Source: Epiperipatus broadwayi (lineage: Eukaryota; Onychophora; Udeonychophora; Euonychophora; Peripatidae). From it: a DNA stretch of 64,000 nt. The translations under genes and the position numbers were made by a program. Location: NCBI GenBank assembly GCA_028023455.1, contig JAQFVV010000030.1:8210876-8274875 (forward strand). Reading direction: 5' to 3'. The notes below the pieces were generated by a model, which searched no databases, was not told the DNA's origin, and saw nothing but the letters and a program-made list of their open reading frames with translations. Position 1 is the first letter of the stretch. The number at the start of each line of letters is the position of its first letter. Shown in pieces: positions 36,981 through 49,859 of the stretch.

Positions 36981-39044
36981 ATAATTGTTTGTTTATCGTG
37001 AAAAATAATTTTCTATTTTTAATCAAATGAATTATGAAATATGCTGAATTGTTTCACTATTCAATAACAAAATATTTGTCCATTCAACTTTCCAGTTATC
37101 GAAAACTTGTATTTTAAAGCATTCAAAATATTTCTTCACTTACTATTATAATAAATTCTCTAAAATTTTAAATAAATTACAATTACCTATAAAAATATTA
37201 ACTGGTATATATAAGATAGAACCTTATTTTCTCCCATAGATACATATGAGACACTAATCTCTATGATTTTGGTTCTTAATGAAACCCTAATTGGTTGCAT
37301 CATTTGTAATGGATTGAAAAGTGCAAGTCAAAAATGTTTAATATATTTTGTTTACCTCCACTCCCTTAATGAACTTAAATATATGAATACTTGTTGAATT
37401 TAATCAATAATAAAGTTTTATTATTGGATATTCCAAAGCATAACTATGATCGAAGTAACTTTTCATGTTGCATTGTTCCTATTGTAAGATTAGTTTTGAA
37501 ATTTCCAAGAATGAAAATTGAATGCATGTAATTTTTGTAATATGTCAAGAACTTTTGATCTATACTTTAAACTATACAAAAATAAACAAAATGATTATAA
37601 ATGACCAGACAATCAATAGCAAAAGTGTTTCAGAGTGATTATTGTTAGTCTATAAGTTTCTTTTGTGATAAAATTTTAATTTCTTTGCAACATTTTTTAG
37701 GACTATATAAAAAGAGTTAAAGAAGATTATCAACATTCTAAGTAGTCTTTTTTCTGTCAAGGACATTTCAAAAACGTTTCTATTATTCCAATTCTTCATT
37801 GTGCAAAAATGACATTTTTTTGGAAGAAGTAGTCACTTTTTGAAAAAATATATCTATTGATCTTTTTTTGAAACAAACAAAAATTTGTCGAGTGCTGAAT
37901 CCATACTACTAAGTAGATCAACAGATGGTGAATAGTGGAATGATTTCCAGATATGATGATTATAACTAACCAGTGTTGTGACAAAAGTTTTCTTCTATTG
38001 CTTTTTGAGGCAAGACACTGGTTTAACAAATTTCAGATACTGTCTCTGATATAGTCTTTTCTATCTCTTCTTATATTATTTCTTTCATTTCTCCATTTTA
38101 TTTGAATTATTGTCCAAACACTTAAGTTAATATAGTTCCCAGTCACCACTTTTCATATCATTGGGTATCTCTTACACTAATCGTGATAATGGGATTATGT
38201 ATTTACTTAACCACATTCCTATCATTTAGTTGTATATATAGAAATTCTTATTCTAATGTTTACTTTTTTTGCAAAGGTCTTCAGTATTAATAATGCAAAT
38301 CTGAGAATGCGTAGTTGTAATCCTGCATGAGGCATTGCTTTAAGATAGAAATTTCATCTAATAAATGATTAAATGTTTGGAAAGCCCTGTTGCCATAAAA
38401 GTGGAATTTAGAAAACAGATGCACAAAATTTAACAGGATCGCTGTGCCTAATTCATTACTTATTGAAGTAGCTTTAAAATGATGCAGCATAATGTAATGG
38501 TAATAATAAAAGTATTTTTCTTCTTCTAAATATACTATAATTGGGAGGAAATTGCTCGATTGAGAAAAGCATGTTCACTTAAGAGTGCATTTACCTCAAG
38601 CTCAACCCCTTTCTAAAATAAAGTTTAAAATTCAACTTATATCTATTTTATCCATTTTAAAACAAGAACTATTCTATAATCTACAGTGTCAATACATCAA
38701 TAATCATGATGATAATATTCCAGGATGCTCATATAGATTTTATTAGCATAACCTTAATGTTTACGATGGATAGAATATTTTTCTAATATAAATGAATAGA
38801 TTTATCATAGCAAAAAGACATTTTCCCATATTTTACTCTAGTTTAATACAAAAGTTTTACTATTGGCCCTTAATAATGTCTTAGAAATAGTTTGAATTCT
38901 ATCAGCAGGGTTTTTACTTGTATCACAAGTACTTGCGGTTTGTTCCCTTTCTCTTATTCTAAGTTGAACTATTATTTAAAATTAGCCTGTTTGCATAATG
39001 ATTTTTATTCCTGTTATTAATCTTGTTTTGGATAGGACTTTTCA
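36981..39044. other. non-coding stretch with a possible LTR relic
   Basis: The segment 37290-37345 shares GATTGAAAAGTG and its context with 17135-17160, which could be LTR remnants of the gag relic downstream on the minus strand. The frames at 37796-38029 and 38287-38490 (minus) match no family I can name. Confidence 0.35.
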
Positions 39045-39645
39045 CCTCAGGTATATTAATGTTAAAAAAATAGAATAGTGAGGAGTTTCTCTGGAAGGCT
39101 TATATCTCCATTCAAAAATCTTCTCACTGGTTTTTAATGAATCCAAAATTTTGGCTACCTCTTCAATTGTGTGTCTATCTGCAGCAAAGAGGGTTTGCTT
39201 GATGTCTCAGTAAGTTATGGTGTCTAATCATGAATATTTGATGCTCTGATAAAGAGATGGCAATTAATGTTTTTAACTTTACAGCTTGACTGCTGAAAAA
39301 GTGCTTATAGCTCCCTTTGTTGACATTGTATGGTTCCTGACACACCTGATAACAAACTTTGTCTTGACAATTCTCATCCCAAAAGCTCTTCATAATTAAG
39401 TATTTGAAATCCCCACATATCTGAGATTTATCAAATAATGATTGCCACTAGTCTTTGGCTGCAATATCCAAATGACTTCTGGTAATGGCTAACTTTTGCC
39501 TTTCACTGAGAAAGCTCAATTCAAACAGTTCTTTCAAACTGTGCAAGTATTCAGATGGATTTTCATAGGCATCCTCTTTAAATACTTTAATTCTAATAAA
39601 TTTTAAGACTGGAGACTTCTTTGGTACATACCCTTCTGGTCCTCA
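39045..39645 (-). pseudogene. retrotransposon Gag relic
   Basis: Reading down from about 39643 on the minus strand, the frame gives GPEGYVPKKSPVLKFIRIK, then PSEYLHSLKELFELSFLSE and RQKLAITRSHLDIAAKD, a stop, WQSLFDKS, then FKYLIMKSFWDE. This is the layout of the capsid part of Ty3/gypsy Gag ('retrotransposon gag' domain), where a helix with a conserved A-xxW follows a leucine-rich segment. After CCR a stop and frameshift intervene, and the adjacent frame continues with RHTIEEVAKILDSLKTSEK to about 39060. It is non-functional. No zinc knuckle is present downstream. Confidence 0.7.
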
Positions 39646-40227
39646 TAATTTTAAATTAACCCATTAGTAATAATAAAGTCAGTTTAAATATTTTCTTTGA
39701 ATTGATTAAATTTTGAAGATATAACTTTCATGCGTGCACACACACCCATTTAAACACGATGTCAACATCTACTATTTTGACTAAATGTAGTACTGATTGT
39801 CTAGCTCTAGTAATAAATTATTGTATTATTATTTTAAACTGTTGACTTCTTGCAGATAGTATTTTCCTTGTAATATTAATTTTGTGTATTTTTGTTCCGC
39901 TTAAAAATATTAGTTGTTCTTTCAAAAACGAAAACATCGAAACGCATGTTTTTTGGTACGTTATAATTGATGTTTTGTATGTGCAAGATCTTGGACAATT
40001 TTGCCAATCTATTCCAGTGTAATATTGAAAAAGACACCTGAATTTCACTTTCGATTCAATTATTGACGGCAACGAGAATGATAATAGAGATTGATATAGT
40101 TCATTTGATGAGTCAATAAATTTTTTTAGTTAATGGTGGTGACCATTAATTCAGATGTTAAAATACACACAGAATGTGAGCATATTTTAAATCCTTAATG
40201 GAGAACAGGACTCTTAGCAAGACTTAC
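39646..40227. other. non-coding stretch
   Basis: A minus-strand frame at 39818-40072 is of somewhat higher G+C, but I recognise no domain or convincing splice sites. Confidence 0.35.
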
Positions 40228-40280
40228 CTTTCACAGGATGAAAGTCTTTTTTAAAGGACAGATTGAGGACAAAAGATTCA
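40228..40280 (-). CDS. weak exon candidate, unidentified
   Basis: This 53-base minus-strand segment lies between an acceptor (TCGTTACAG) and a strong donor (AAAG then GTAAGTC). It reads ESFVLNLSFKKDFHPVK with one base over at each side. KKDFHP also occurs in CIR-type N-terminal domains, but the rest does not match well and no continuation was found. The segment lies upstream of the exon candidate at 30876-30965 on the same strand. It may equally be part of a retroelement leader. Confidence 0.25.
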
Positions 40281-41900
40281 CTGTAACGATTAATTTATCA
40301 GAAAAACTACTGCTAAAAGATTTTTTTTCTTCTTGAAGACATTAACGCACATATTAATAGGAACAGTAAATTTTGTCTACAAAGTTATCAGAAATATTAT
40401 TGGTGTTGTAAACTCAAATGGTATGCTGTTATTGAATTTTTGCATTACAAATCAATTGAATATCATAAACACTTTGTCTAGGCGAAACAATTACTAGAAA
40501 AGAACTTAGATGCCTGCATGCTCAAAACATGATTTTACTGGGTTTTTTAGTTGAGTCAGAATGTAAACCAAGTTAAAATTGTAAGAGTCCATATTTACAA
40601 GCACAGATTATTAGTTATAGAAATAATACTTCATTAAAAAAAAAGCCCTATTGCAAACTTGTTAGTAGAAAATTTAATATTTGTTCTTCAGAAGCAAACA
40701 TTATTCATAGTAGATTTTAATGACTATTAAACAATAATACTGCCAAATTAGATTTTTGAAGTCGTATTATTAAGACATGGAATTATATTAAGGAATATAT
40801 GTGTGTGTGTTGTGGATGTAAGTAATTTATTTCCGACAGATTTAACTTGCAATTATCATATTAATAACTCAAAATGAAACATGTAAATTTCTTTATTTTC
40901 AGAATACAAATTAAATGTGGAGTTTCATACTGTGACAGTCAGATGATGTATGTTGGTTTAACCCAGTTCGAATACTAGGCAAAAGTACCTCGAGGCCATC
41001 CATACGTGAGATATTAAATCAAGAATACTATGACCTCTGCCCTATTTGCCTATTCTCGAGGCTAATTACGAACAAACAACATTATCTGAGACACACATAA
41101 ATTATTTTCTCACCGGCCACAAAGCTTAGCAACAGAGGTAGAGACATGGACGGGAACACCTACGGAGCTAAATAGTTAAATGTGCAATAAAAGTACTAAG
41201 AAACATGTGTTTTGCGTGCCTGGATCATTGGAAAAGTAAAATAAAGCATTATAATAAAATTAGGAAACTCAAGCTTTTGATAGTTAAATAATATGTTTAA
41301 TTAATGACTTTAAAATATTAAGAATGTTTTTAATGGCCTCCGCTATTCCCCTAAATTAATGAAAAACTAATTAGACACTAAAAACAGATTAAACGATATA
41401 ATATTTTTGCGGTCTAAGTCTTCTTCCCAATTTTAATAAAATTGGCAACCTGAATCTCCTCGATAAAGTACAATAGTAAAAATCTTTCGCAAAGCATTTT
41501 CTAATTGCTTTGCGCTAAAAACAGACAGTTTAAAAATTATTTAAAACGTATATAGCTAAATCATATATACATAATAAGCTACTGGCGGACAAAAGAGGCG
41601 TTATTGAGGAGATCAAGTTGGCAAACAAAGGAAACTTACTCGTATGGAATTTAGAAACATAAATAAAATTGGAAAGAGATTTTAAATGAAAAAAAAAAAC
41701 TTTTAAACTTAACCGCAATGGAATACAAAATATTTACACATGTTAGTAATGAAGAATAGCGAAGGAAAAAAGGTTAAATACAGATAGATGATCACACATA
41801 TATATATTTAAGACTAGTCTAATAAAATGGTTACATTACAAATATCATTAAATAAAATAATTCATAATATAATTCAATTAAAGTAAATAGTTCAATGGAG
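40281..41900. other. non-coding stretch with GC-richer patch
   Basis: The segment 40950-41220 has higher G+C and several CpGs with no clear frame. It contains an AGTTCGAATACT motif resembling a tRNA B box, without a convincing A box. A 9-bp perfect inverted repeat CGCAAAGCA...TGCTTTGCG lies at 41488-41514. Confidence 0.4.
41488..41514. repeat. small perfect inverted repeat
   Basis: CGCAAAGCA and TGCTTTGCG flank a 9-base A/T-rich loop. This is a possible hairpin with no known role. Confidence 0.5.
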
Positions 41901-41924
41901 GAGAGATATGATTACCGACCTGGT

Positions 41925-42360
41925 TCCTTGCTCCTGTTCGGTGTCGTCGTGGCTTGATCCAACCGTCGATAGGTATTTGTCTGGACAATGAAAGTGGAAT
42001 TAAGTAGCATGCTTTTATGAAAAGTCCTACCGACACGGCACAAAGTTCAGATCACTATTAGGTGGATACTACGGCATTTCGGATGGTATTTAGGAACCTC
42101 GGCTATTTGCCTAGCCAAGCATAGTAGAATCCATCAAATTCATATGATTTTAAGCTTGAGTATGTTCAAACTTCTCCATGATTTTGAAGACGACAGTTGT
42201 ATAACTTTTTGGAATAAAATCTCAACAAGCAAAAACAAAATCTGCCAAGAGTTCTCCCAAGAGAAATCTGACTGAAATTTCCAAAAGGAAAATCTGAATG
42301 CCAGCAAGAAAACTCTGAATAATCAAGTCTTTTGTTCTCACTTTTATTTATACCCTCTTT
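41925..42360 (-). promoter_or_regulatory. candidate promoter/LTR leader, minus strand
   Basis: On the minus strand, AAAGAGGG precedes TATAAATA (42345-42352). About 430 bases with unusually high G+C and CpG follow, ending near AACCAG/GTCGGT. One frame is open from ATG at about 42014 for about 32 codons (LLNSTFIV..RRLDQATTTPNRSKEPG). This may be an LTR promoter and leader of an element whose gag relic lies at 39045-39645, or a host promoter and first exon. No matching second LTR was found. Confidence 0.35.
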
Positions 42361-44316
42361 GTCAGCTACCTTCTATTGCTTGTATGATCTTAGATCTTGA
42401 TAAGCCCCTCCTGCTCCTTTGTTTCAAGGTAACATTTTCTAACATAACTTTTTTACTCTAAATTTCTTTCTTTAAAGTTTGAATTTTATTAATTAAAAAA
42501 GAAAGAGAAGGCCATCTTTAATTTGTCTTGAATGGGCTAATTAATTAAAAATATACATTCTTTTAGAAAATGTTGGCTGGCTTATCTCAAAATCAAGTCA
42601 TACTAAATATTTGAACAAGATTTAAAAAGAAAAATACATTCTTAATTTTTTTAATAAAATAAGCATTTTATTTCAGCAGAATTTTGCATTAACTCATATA
42701 TATACGCTTGACGTATATATATGTTTGACTAATAGGTTTTACAAGTAATTTTATTAACAGAAATCTAATCTTAGAATGGAATTTATTTAACAAAATATTT
42801 AAATGCAATACAAATTATATAAACATAATTAATTTTAGCTTTAATGCAAAACCCTGCTGATATTGGACTATAAACTTAATTCAGGTCATAATACTAACCA
42901 AGTCTATAGAAGGCTGTGAAGCATGGATCGGACTTCAGATCCATTGCTTCAATAATGTGGAAATTTAAAGGCAGATATTTATTTAACTAATAAGATGGTT
43001 TAAAAATTATTAGTTGCTTAAAACTTCAAAGGAGATTATCATTTTCTGATTGTGGTCACTTAATATCTTTTTTTGATATATTAAAAATAACATTAATTTG
43101 CCAACTCATATATTAATGATGGTGTTTTGAACAAGTGAAAGGAGTTCTTTGGTCATCTTTTAAATACTGATACAAAAATTGATATGCAAGTATTTTATGA
43201 TATACATATATGTGCATCCTAATACAAAAATTTGAATACCCAGCTTAATGGAATTAAAACAATCCTTCTTAATCTTAAAAACAGAAATATTGGGATTAGT
43301 TTTAAAGAATAGTGGTGACATGTTAGTTTCAAAACTATTGGCATCTTTTGGAAATAGATTAAGAGAGTGCATTAAGGCTGAGTGTACTTAAAGAGAATCA
43401 AACAATAAAGTAATGTCTTGAGCAATATTGTAATTTATAAATTTGTTCAAGATATCATTTAAGTGAAAAGACTTTTGATAATGTTGAAATTACTTGTCCA
43501 CAAAATATCTTTATATTATAGAGCTACATGGTGGACCGAAATGAAATATTATTACTAATAGAAAATGAGATCTTTGAAATGAAGATTGATGTTAAAGAGA
43601 GATATATACTAGTATGATAAAGGTGCAACACAATTAATGGTCGAATTTTAATATGAACTGATTAAATCTAAAAAAAGTCTTAAATTTTTTGATAATGCTA
43701 TACTGAATGTTGTTGGGTTTATTCTTAATATATGTTCAAAAAAAATTCAGTAACTGATGAAAAAAAATAGTTTGGACTATTCACTTATCAACTTAAGAAT
43801 GAGAATCGATTTAAATATCTCGTAGTTTTTTGTTATAAAACATACTTGTATTTTGAGATGAAAAGAAAATTATGTGCTGCTGTTATATTTAATGGATTAA
43901 AAGATATTATCTCAACTACATTTGTTGTATATAGAATTGTTATTCTGAGAGCTTATTGCATGGAAGATAAATATGGATACCTTAATATAATGTAATGAAA
44001 TTGTTTTTTTAAAGAAATTCTCTGAAATGATTCTAAAAATGAGATGGCAAGATTATAAACCCAATTGATGCATTCTTCCGCTTATTAGATGTGATTTCAT
44101 TGATCATGATATTGTAAAGGATTGGATGTATGAAGTGAATAAACGATAACCAACTTTTAAAATATGTTTTATGGTGGAGATTCATAGACATAACAGATCC
44201 CATATGTATATATAAACACACACAAAGGCCAAAAATAATTTTATCGAAATATTTTATTATTTTAATAAAAATTATCGAAAATGACAAAAAATAAAAAAAG
44301 TTATAATAAATTTTAG
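42361..44316. other. AT-rich non-coding stretch
   Basis: No gene or recognisable repeat was found. The frames at 43160-43372 and 44033-44287 show no domain. Confidence 0.45.
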
Positions 44317-44712
44317 TTCATCCAGATCTGAGATTTGGACACTTAATAGAAGAGCAATACAAATATTTCAGACAACTCAAAGAAATATGGAGAGATGCAT
44401 GTTATGAGTAACAAGAAGAGACCGAAAACACAAAATATGGGTAAGAGAACAGACAGGTGTTACTGATCTCATTGAAAAAATTAAGACAAGTGGAGTTGGG
44501 TTGGACATATTGCTAAAAGAGATAATAGATGGATAATTGAAATCTTAAACTGGATTCCAAAAGATTGTAAAAGACCCAAAAAGAGACCACATGTGAGATG
44601 GATGGATGAAATAAGAAAGTGTGCAGGTATGATGTGGGCAAGAGAAATTAAAGATCGAAGATAAATTGAACTTGGCGAGATTTTCATCCTGCAGTGGATT
44701 GATGATGATAGA
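44317..44712 (+). pseudogene. 5'-truncated RTE LINE 3' fragment
   Basis: This plus-strand copy covers the last ~400 bases of the RTE family found at 23216-26490. It reads SEIWTLNRRAIQ, then RNMERCML, a stop, VTRRDRKHKIWVREQTGVTD, then (after a frameshift) IAKRDNRW-like and PKKRPHVRWMDEIRKCAG. It finishes in GGATTGATGATGAT, the trinucleotide 3' tail. 5' truncation is typical of target-primed integration. Confidence 0.85.
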
Positions 44713-46244
44713 AGTCATTATATTCAAGAGTACTTAAGGTAATACAAGAAAATATAAAATTTCTATGGGGCAACAAATTTTAAACAAGATATTAATTTAG
44801 AGTTATGATTTTTGAGAGAACTCTTTCCATCAAAACATAAATGAATAATTTAGTATCACGTGATAGCTAATTACATACTTGAAAGTTTTAATTCTAGAGA
44901 ATATTTTTTTAGTATCCTTCCCATGGCAGAGTAATTAAGAAAAAAGATTCGTGCATGAAGATGGAAAAATTGAGAACACTAAAATGAATGAATGAAAAAA
45001 GGACTCTATTGAATAAATTTTAAAAAAAGAATTTGTCATATTCCTAAAAGCAGAAATATTTGAAGATTGAGGGAAACAAAAACATGTTAGGTAATCTTAA
45101 AGAGAACAATACTTGTTTAATGCACGAGTTACAGATAATAAGGCATTCGAATAAAAAGTTGCTTCACATTTAATATCTAATGGTTACAAATATATTGTTT
45201 TACAATTATTTTATTGCAAGTTTATCCAATTGATAATTGGGAAAATACATTTATTACAAATTACGAAAAATTACTTAATTTTGTCAAAAATTATTTAATG
45301 GATAAAATTTCTTGTGTATAAAAGTAGTCATTACATGGTTCCAAACTCTACTCATACTTATAATACCAGTTTCTCTAACTTAATACCATATTAAAATTAA
45401 CTCTGCAGTAAGCAATTATATCATTTGGGCTTCCATAGGTTGTTTTTTATTATTTGATTATAAACAATCCAGTATCTATACCATTCTCTTTTTACTTTGA
45501 ATCAGTATATCAGTGTGAATTGTGTTTAGACCAACCAGATTGTTTCTATCGATATATTTCACTTCTATTAAAAAAAATAGCTTTATTACTGTGTAGTGAA
45601 TCAAAATTTGATATCGTGTAGCATCAATAAAATTCCATCTATTGATCATGATCAACTTTGCCCAATTTCTGAAAGATTGGAAGTTTATGTGAATAATTGT
45701 TGACATTCCATATAAGTACTCATCCAATGAAGCATACTTCATGAGACTTGCTATAATGAGCAACGGCAACAGATATTGTATCATTAATTGATCTCAAAGA
45801 TCTACAATTTGGTTAATTATTGAGGATCATATTTTCTTAAATTTTATAAATATATTCAATATGAATGCAATTTATAGTTGACTTTATTAAAATTTAAATT
45901 ATTAGAATTCATCCACATCACTATTTGATATTTGCAGCAGTATTTGCCTGTACCCACATATATGTAAGAGTACATTCATTTTAACTCCAGAAAAGAATAA
46001 AAAGCTAAACATGCAATGATATATAAAGCAATATGTGAAATACATCTACACATTAATATAATCAGTTGTTTATATAAGTCGCACAATCTCAATCAGAATA
46101 TCCTACAGATATAAATAAAATGTGGGACAGATATCATTATCAAAGTAACAAGTATTTGAAAATTTATTACAAGAACTAAGAATTATTAATAGATTGTACT
46201 GTTACATCACCATAGTAACAAATTAAAGAAAGCATTCTAGAAGT
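44713..46244. other. AT-rich non-coding stretch
   Basis: The 102-codon minus frame at 45476-45784 is open but matches nothing I recognise. Confidence 0.4.
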
Positions 46245-49200
46245 TAAGATTAAGTCTGGGCTATGTTTAGGGTTGAATTTAGAATAGAATTAGAAATTAA
46301 ATCTAGGGTTCAGGTTAGAGTTAGTAGAAAACGTTAGGGTTAGAGATAAATTTGGGATTAGAGTCAAATATATGGCTAGGATCATGATTAAAATATAGGG
46401 GTTAGGGTTACATTTGGAGATGGAGTTAACGGTTTGGGGTAGTGATAGAGTTAAAATTAGGTTTAGGCTTATGGATAGACTTAGAGTTCAAATTAGTTAG
46501 GGTTTGTTTTAAAAATTATATTTAACATTTTCTATCAAACTAAGGTTAGGATTAAGGTTAGTATTTAGGGTTGAAGTTAGGGATAGTTAGATTTAAATTA
46601 GAATGTACATTAAAACTAGTGTTTGGGAAAGGCCCAAGATCATATTTAGGATTAGGGTTATATTTTGGCGTTGGGGTGAATGTTATGTTTAGAGTAAGTT
46701 ATTGGTTTAGGCAAAGTTAAATTTAGTTTTAAGGTTATGGGTTAAGGTCAAGGTATACTACATTTTGATTAGAATATAAAGTTAGAGGTTAGAATTAAAT
46801 TTTAGATGTAATTTAGGACAAGAATTAGGATTAAGGATATAGATAAGGATTAAAATAAAGGTTGTGATTACAGTTTGAGTTAGGGTTACAATTTGAAGTA
46901 GGTCTAGTATTAAGATTTGAGCTGAAGTTAGGGTTACTATTAAGTTGTTTTTTTAGGCAAGAATTGGAGGTTTAGTATAAGGGTTAGGTTTACCTTTAGG
47001 ATAAGATTAGTGTTAAGGTTATGATATAGATTAGAGTTAGTGCTAAATTTGGGGGTTAAGTTGCATGATATAGCTAAGGATTAGTTTTAAAGAGATAATG
47101 TTGAAAGGATTAGGTTTACAGTTAAAGTAAGGCTAAGTTTGAGAATAGTTGATTTCTTTAAGAATATGATTTGGATTAGGGTTATGGTAAATGAGTTAGC
47201 ATTATTTTTAGGGTTAGAAGTTAATTTACATTTATGTATTAGGAATACAGTCACAGTTAGGAATGAGTATCGCATCTGATTAAAGAAAAGTTAAATATTG
47301 CATTATAATCAAGTCTAGGTTTAGACTTATGAAAGGAATTAGGGTTAGGTTTAGATTTAGGGTTTAATGTTAGGTTATGATTATGGTTAAGTTTTTTCAT
47401 TGAGATTATGATTAGAGATTAGGAATTAGAGAATTATAGTCAGAACTCAAGTTAGAATTTGTGTTAATGTTAAATTTGAGTTTTTGGCTAAATTAAAAAA
47501 ATAATTAGGGTTAAGGTAGGTATTAAAATTTATGGTTAGGATTATAGAAATTAGACTTGGTGCTAAAAGTTGTGTTAGGGATAGTTATATTAAAGTTAGG
47601 ATATAAAATAGGATCAGAGTTAAAGACAATGTTAGCATTTGTGTTGAAAATAACCTTTGAGATAAGGCTAGAGTTATAATTATAATCAGGATTAGAATGA
47701 CTGAAAATTATGTTAAAGTTGGATTAAACATAGAACTATACTTAATGTTAAAGTTGTATTAAAGTTAGATTTAGGGATAGGATTAGTATTAGATTTAAGG
47801 TTAAAAATATAGATTAGTTGAGGACTAGATATTAAAGTTAGTGTTAGGGATTAAAGTTATGATTGAGTCTTAATGTTTAGGGTTAGCAATGGGGTTGTTA
47901 GTGTTGGAAATAAAATTAGGCACTGAGTAATAGATATTTGAGTTAGTGTTAAAGTTTGAGGTTAAAACATAGATTTACAATTAACTAGGGTTATATTAGG
48001 CATTAGGATTAATGTAAGATTTAACTTTACTGTTAGGATAGAGTTCGGACTAAAAAATAAAGTTACCGTTGGGTTTAAGACTAGTTAACATTAGTAAGTG
48101 GTTTGGCTAAAATTAGGCTCCTAGGTTTAGTTTTAAAGTTAGGGTTGTGTTTAGGGTTAAACTTAAATTTAGGCATTGTTTAGGATAAAATATTAAGAAC
48201 TGACTTAGGATTACATTTAGGGTTAAGGTTAGTTTTGAGTCAAGATTAATGCTAAGACTAGGGTTATGATTAGATTTAGGATTTGAGTTAGGTTTAGTTA
48301 GGATACAGAATTAGGATTGGAATCTGAGATAGGCTAAGAGTTAAAATTTAGTGTTAAAAAATAGAGTAAGAATTAGAAGTTACCACTAAAAATTAGGATT
48401 AAAATTAATATTAGATTTGAGTCAAGATTAATGCTAAGATAAGAGTTATGATTAGATTTAGGATTTGAGTTAGGCTTAGTTAGAATACAATATTAGGTTT
48501 GGAATCTGGGCTAGGGATAGGCTTTGAATTAAGATTGTGTTAAAAATTAAAATGAGTTATAAGTTACCACCAAAGATTAGTGTTAAGTTTGTGGTAAGAT
48601 TTAAATTTAAAATTATGGTTAAATTTAGGATTAATATTGTAGGTTAACATAAATGTTTAGGATTTGAGTTAGAATAAAAATTTGGATTATGTTCTAGGAT
48701 AAGATTTATGGATTAGAGTTTGCAGTTAAGAATAGAAGTTAAGTTAAGGATAGAGCACAGGGCTAAGGTTAAATGTTAGTTACACTGTGGATTAAGGTTA
48801 GTATTCTCATTTTAGGGTTTTGTATTACAAATTAATGTTAGGGATAGGCATTAGGTTATGGTTAAATATAGGGTTAGTTAAAATTAAGTTTAGGTTAAAG
48901 TGGTTGAATTATGATTAGGTTTAGGATTAAGGTTCGTTATGGTTAACATTATGGCTAGGTTTAAAGTTATAATCAATTGTTAAAAAGGAGACTTACAAGT
49001 TAAAGTTAAAAATAAGATTTAAGACAGTTATAGTTAGAGGTTATTAACAGCAACCGATTAAAATAGATCAAGGAATTGGATTACAATTAATCAGTCAGGA
49101 CTATGATTAAATTTAGAATGAGTTGGGATTATATTTTGTGTTAAGGTTAACATTAGCTTGAAAAGTTAGGGTAAAAATCCAGGAATAAAATGGTATGGCT

Positions 49201-49825
49201 ATGATTGAAGGCAGATCTACAATGAATTTAACTTGGATTAGGCTATGATTGCAGATAAAACTTAGGAATAAGATTGATTTAGTGAGGATTTAAATTTCAG
49301 GTTAAGTTAGAATTAAGATTAAAATTTTCTAGAATTAAAATTAGTGGGTAGATTAGTGTAAGACAGATAAGAATAAAAATATGGTTATTGTTAGGGGCTA
49401 GAAATTAGTACTAGTGTTAAAGATTATAATGTTTAGAATTAGTTAAAAATAGGATTAAAATAAGGTTAACATTAAGGATTAGAATTAATCTTATGGTAAG
49501 GATTAAACTTAGGATTAAAATCAGTCAGAATTTAAATACAAAGCTCAGATCAACATTGAATGAAGGTTTAGCATTATATTTAATGTTAGGTTTAGAATTA
49601 ATGTTAAGCATGAAAGCTAAAGGTTAGGATAAGTATTAGGGTTCTGTTAGGAATAGGACTGTAGTTAGTGTTAAAATTAGCATTGACCAAAAGTTAGAAT
49701 TGGTTTAAAATGTAAGTTTAAAGTTAGGGTAAGGCAGATTATAGTTATAATCAATATTAGATGTTTAAGTTATAAACTATGATTAAAATTAGATTAAAAG
49801 TTTAGAGTTAGATGTTGAAGATTAG
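46245..49825 (+). repeat. degenerate interstitial telomere-like repeat (TTAGGG-related)
   Basis: About 3.6 kb consists almost entirely of six-base-spaced variants of TTAGGG on the plus strand (GTTAGG, TTTAGG, ATTAGG, TTAAGG, TTAGAT and similar). Short perfect runs such as TTAGGGTTA are scattered throughout, for example GGGGTTAGGGTTAC near 46400 and GAATTAGGGTTAGG near 47340. No unit is perfectly iterated for long, so the tract is old or not maintained by telomerase. The plus strand is the G-rich strand throughout, and no inversion was seen. It is non-coding. The periodicity is visible in six-base rather than five-base steps, which favours the TTAGGG type over arthropod TTAGG, but divergence makes this tentative. 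Confidence 0.8.
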
Positions 49826-49859
49826 AAGTATCTGGTCAGTGTAATGAACTGACTATCTG

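Noticed and set aside
37796-38490. Possible transposase fragments on the minus strand
   Set aside because: The peptides have no conserved catalytic motif that I could align by eye.
45476-45784. 102-codon minus-strand ORF as a gene
   Set aside because: There is no recognisable domain, no splice context and AT-biased composition. Chance is likely at this length.
46245-49825. A true chromosome end
   Set aside because: Repeats are degenerate and ordinary DNA follows on the right side for more than 14 kb.
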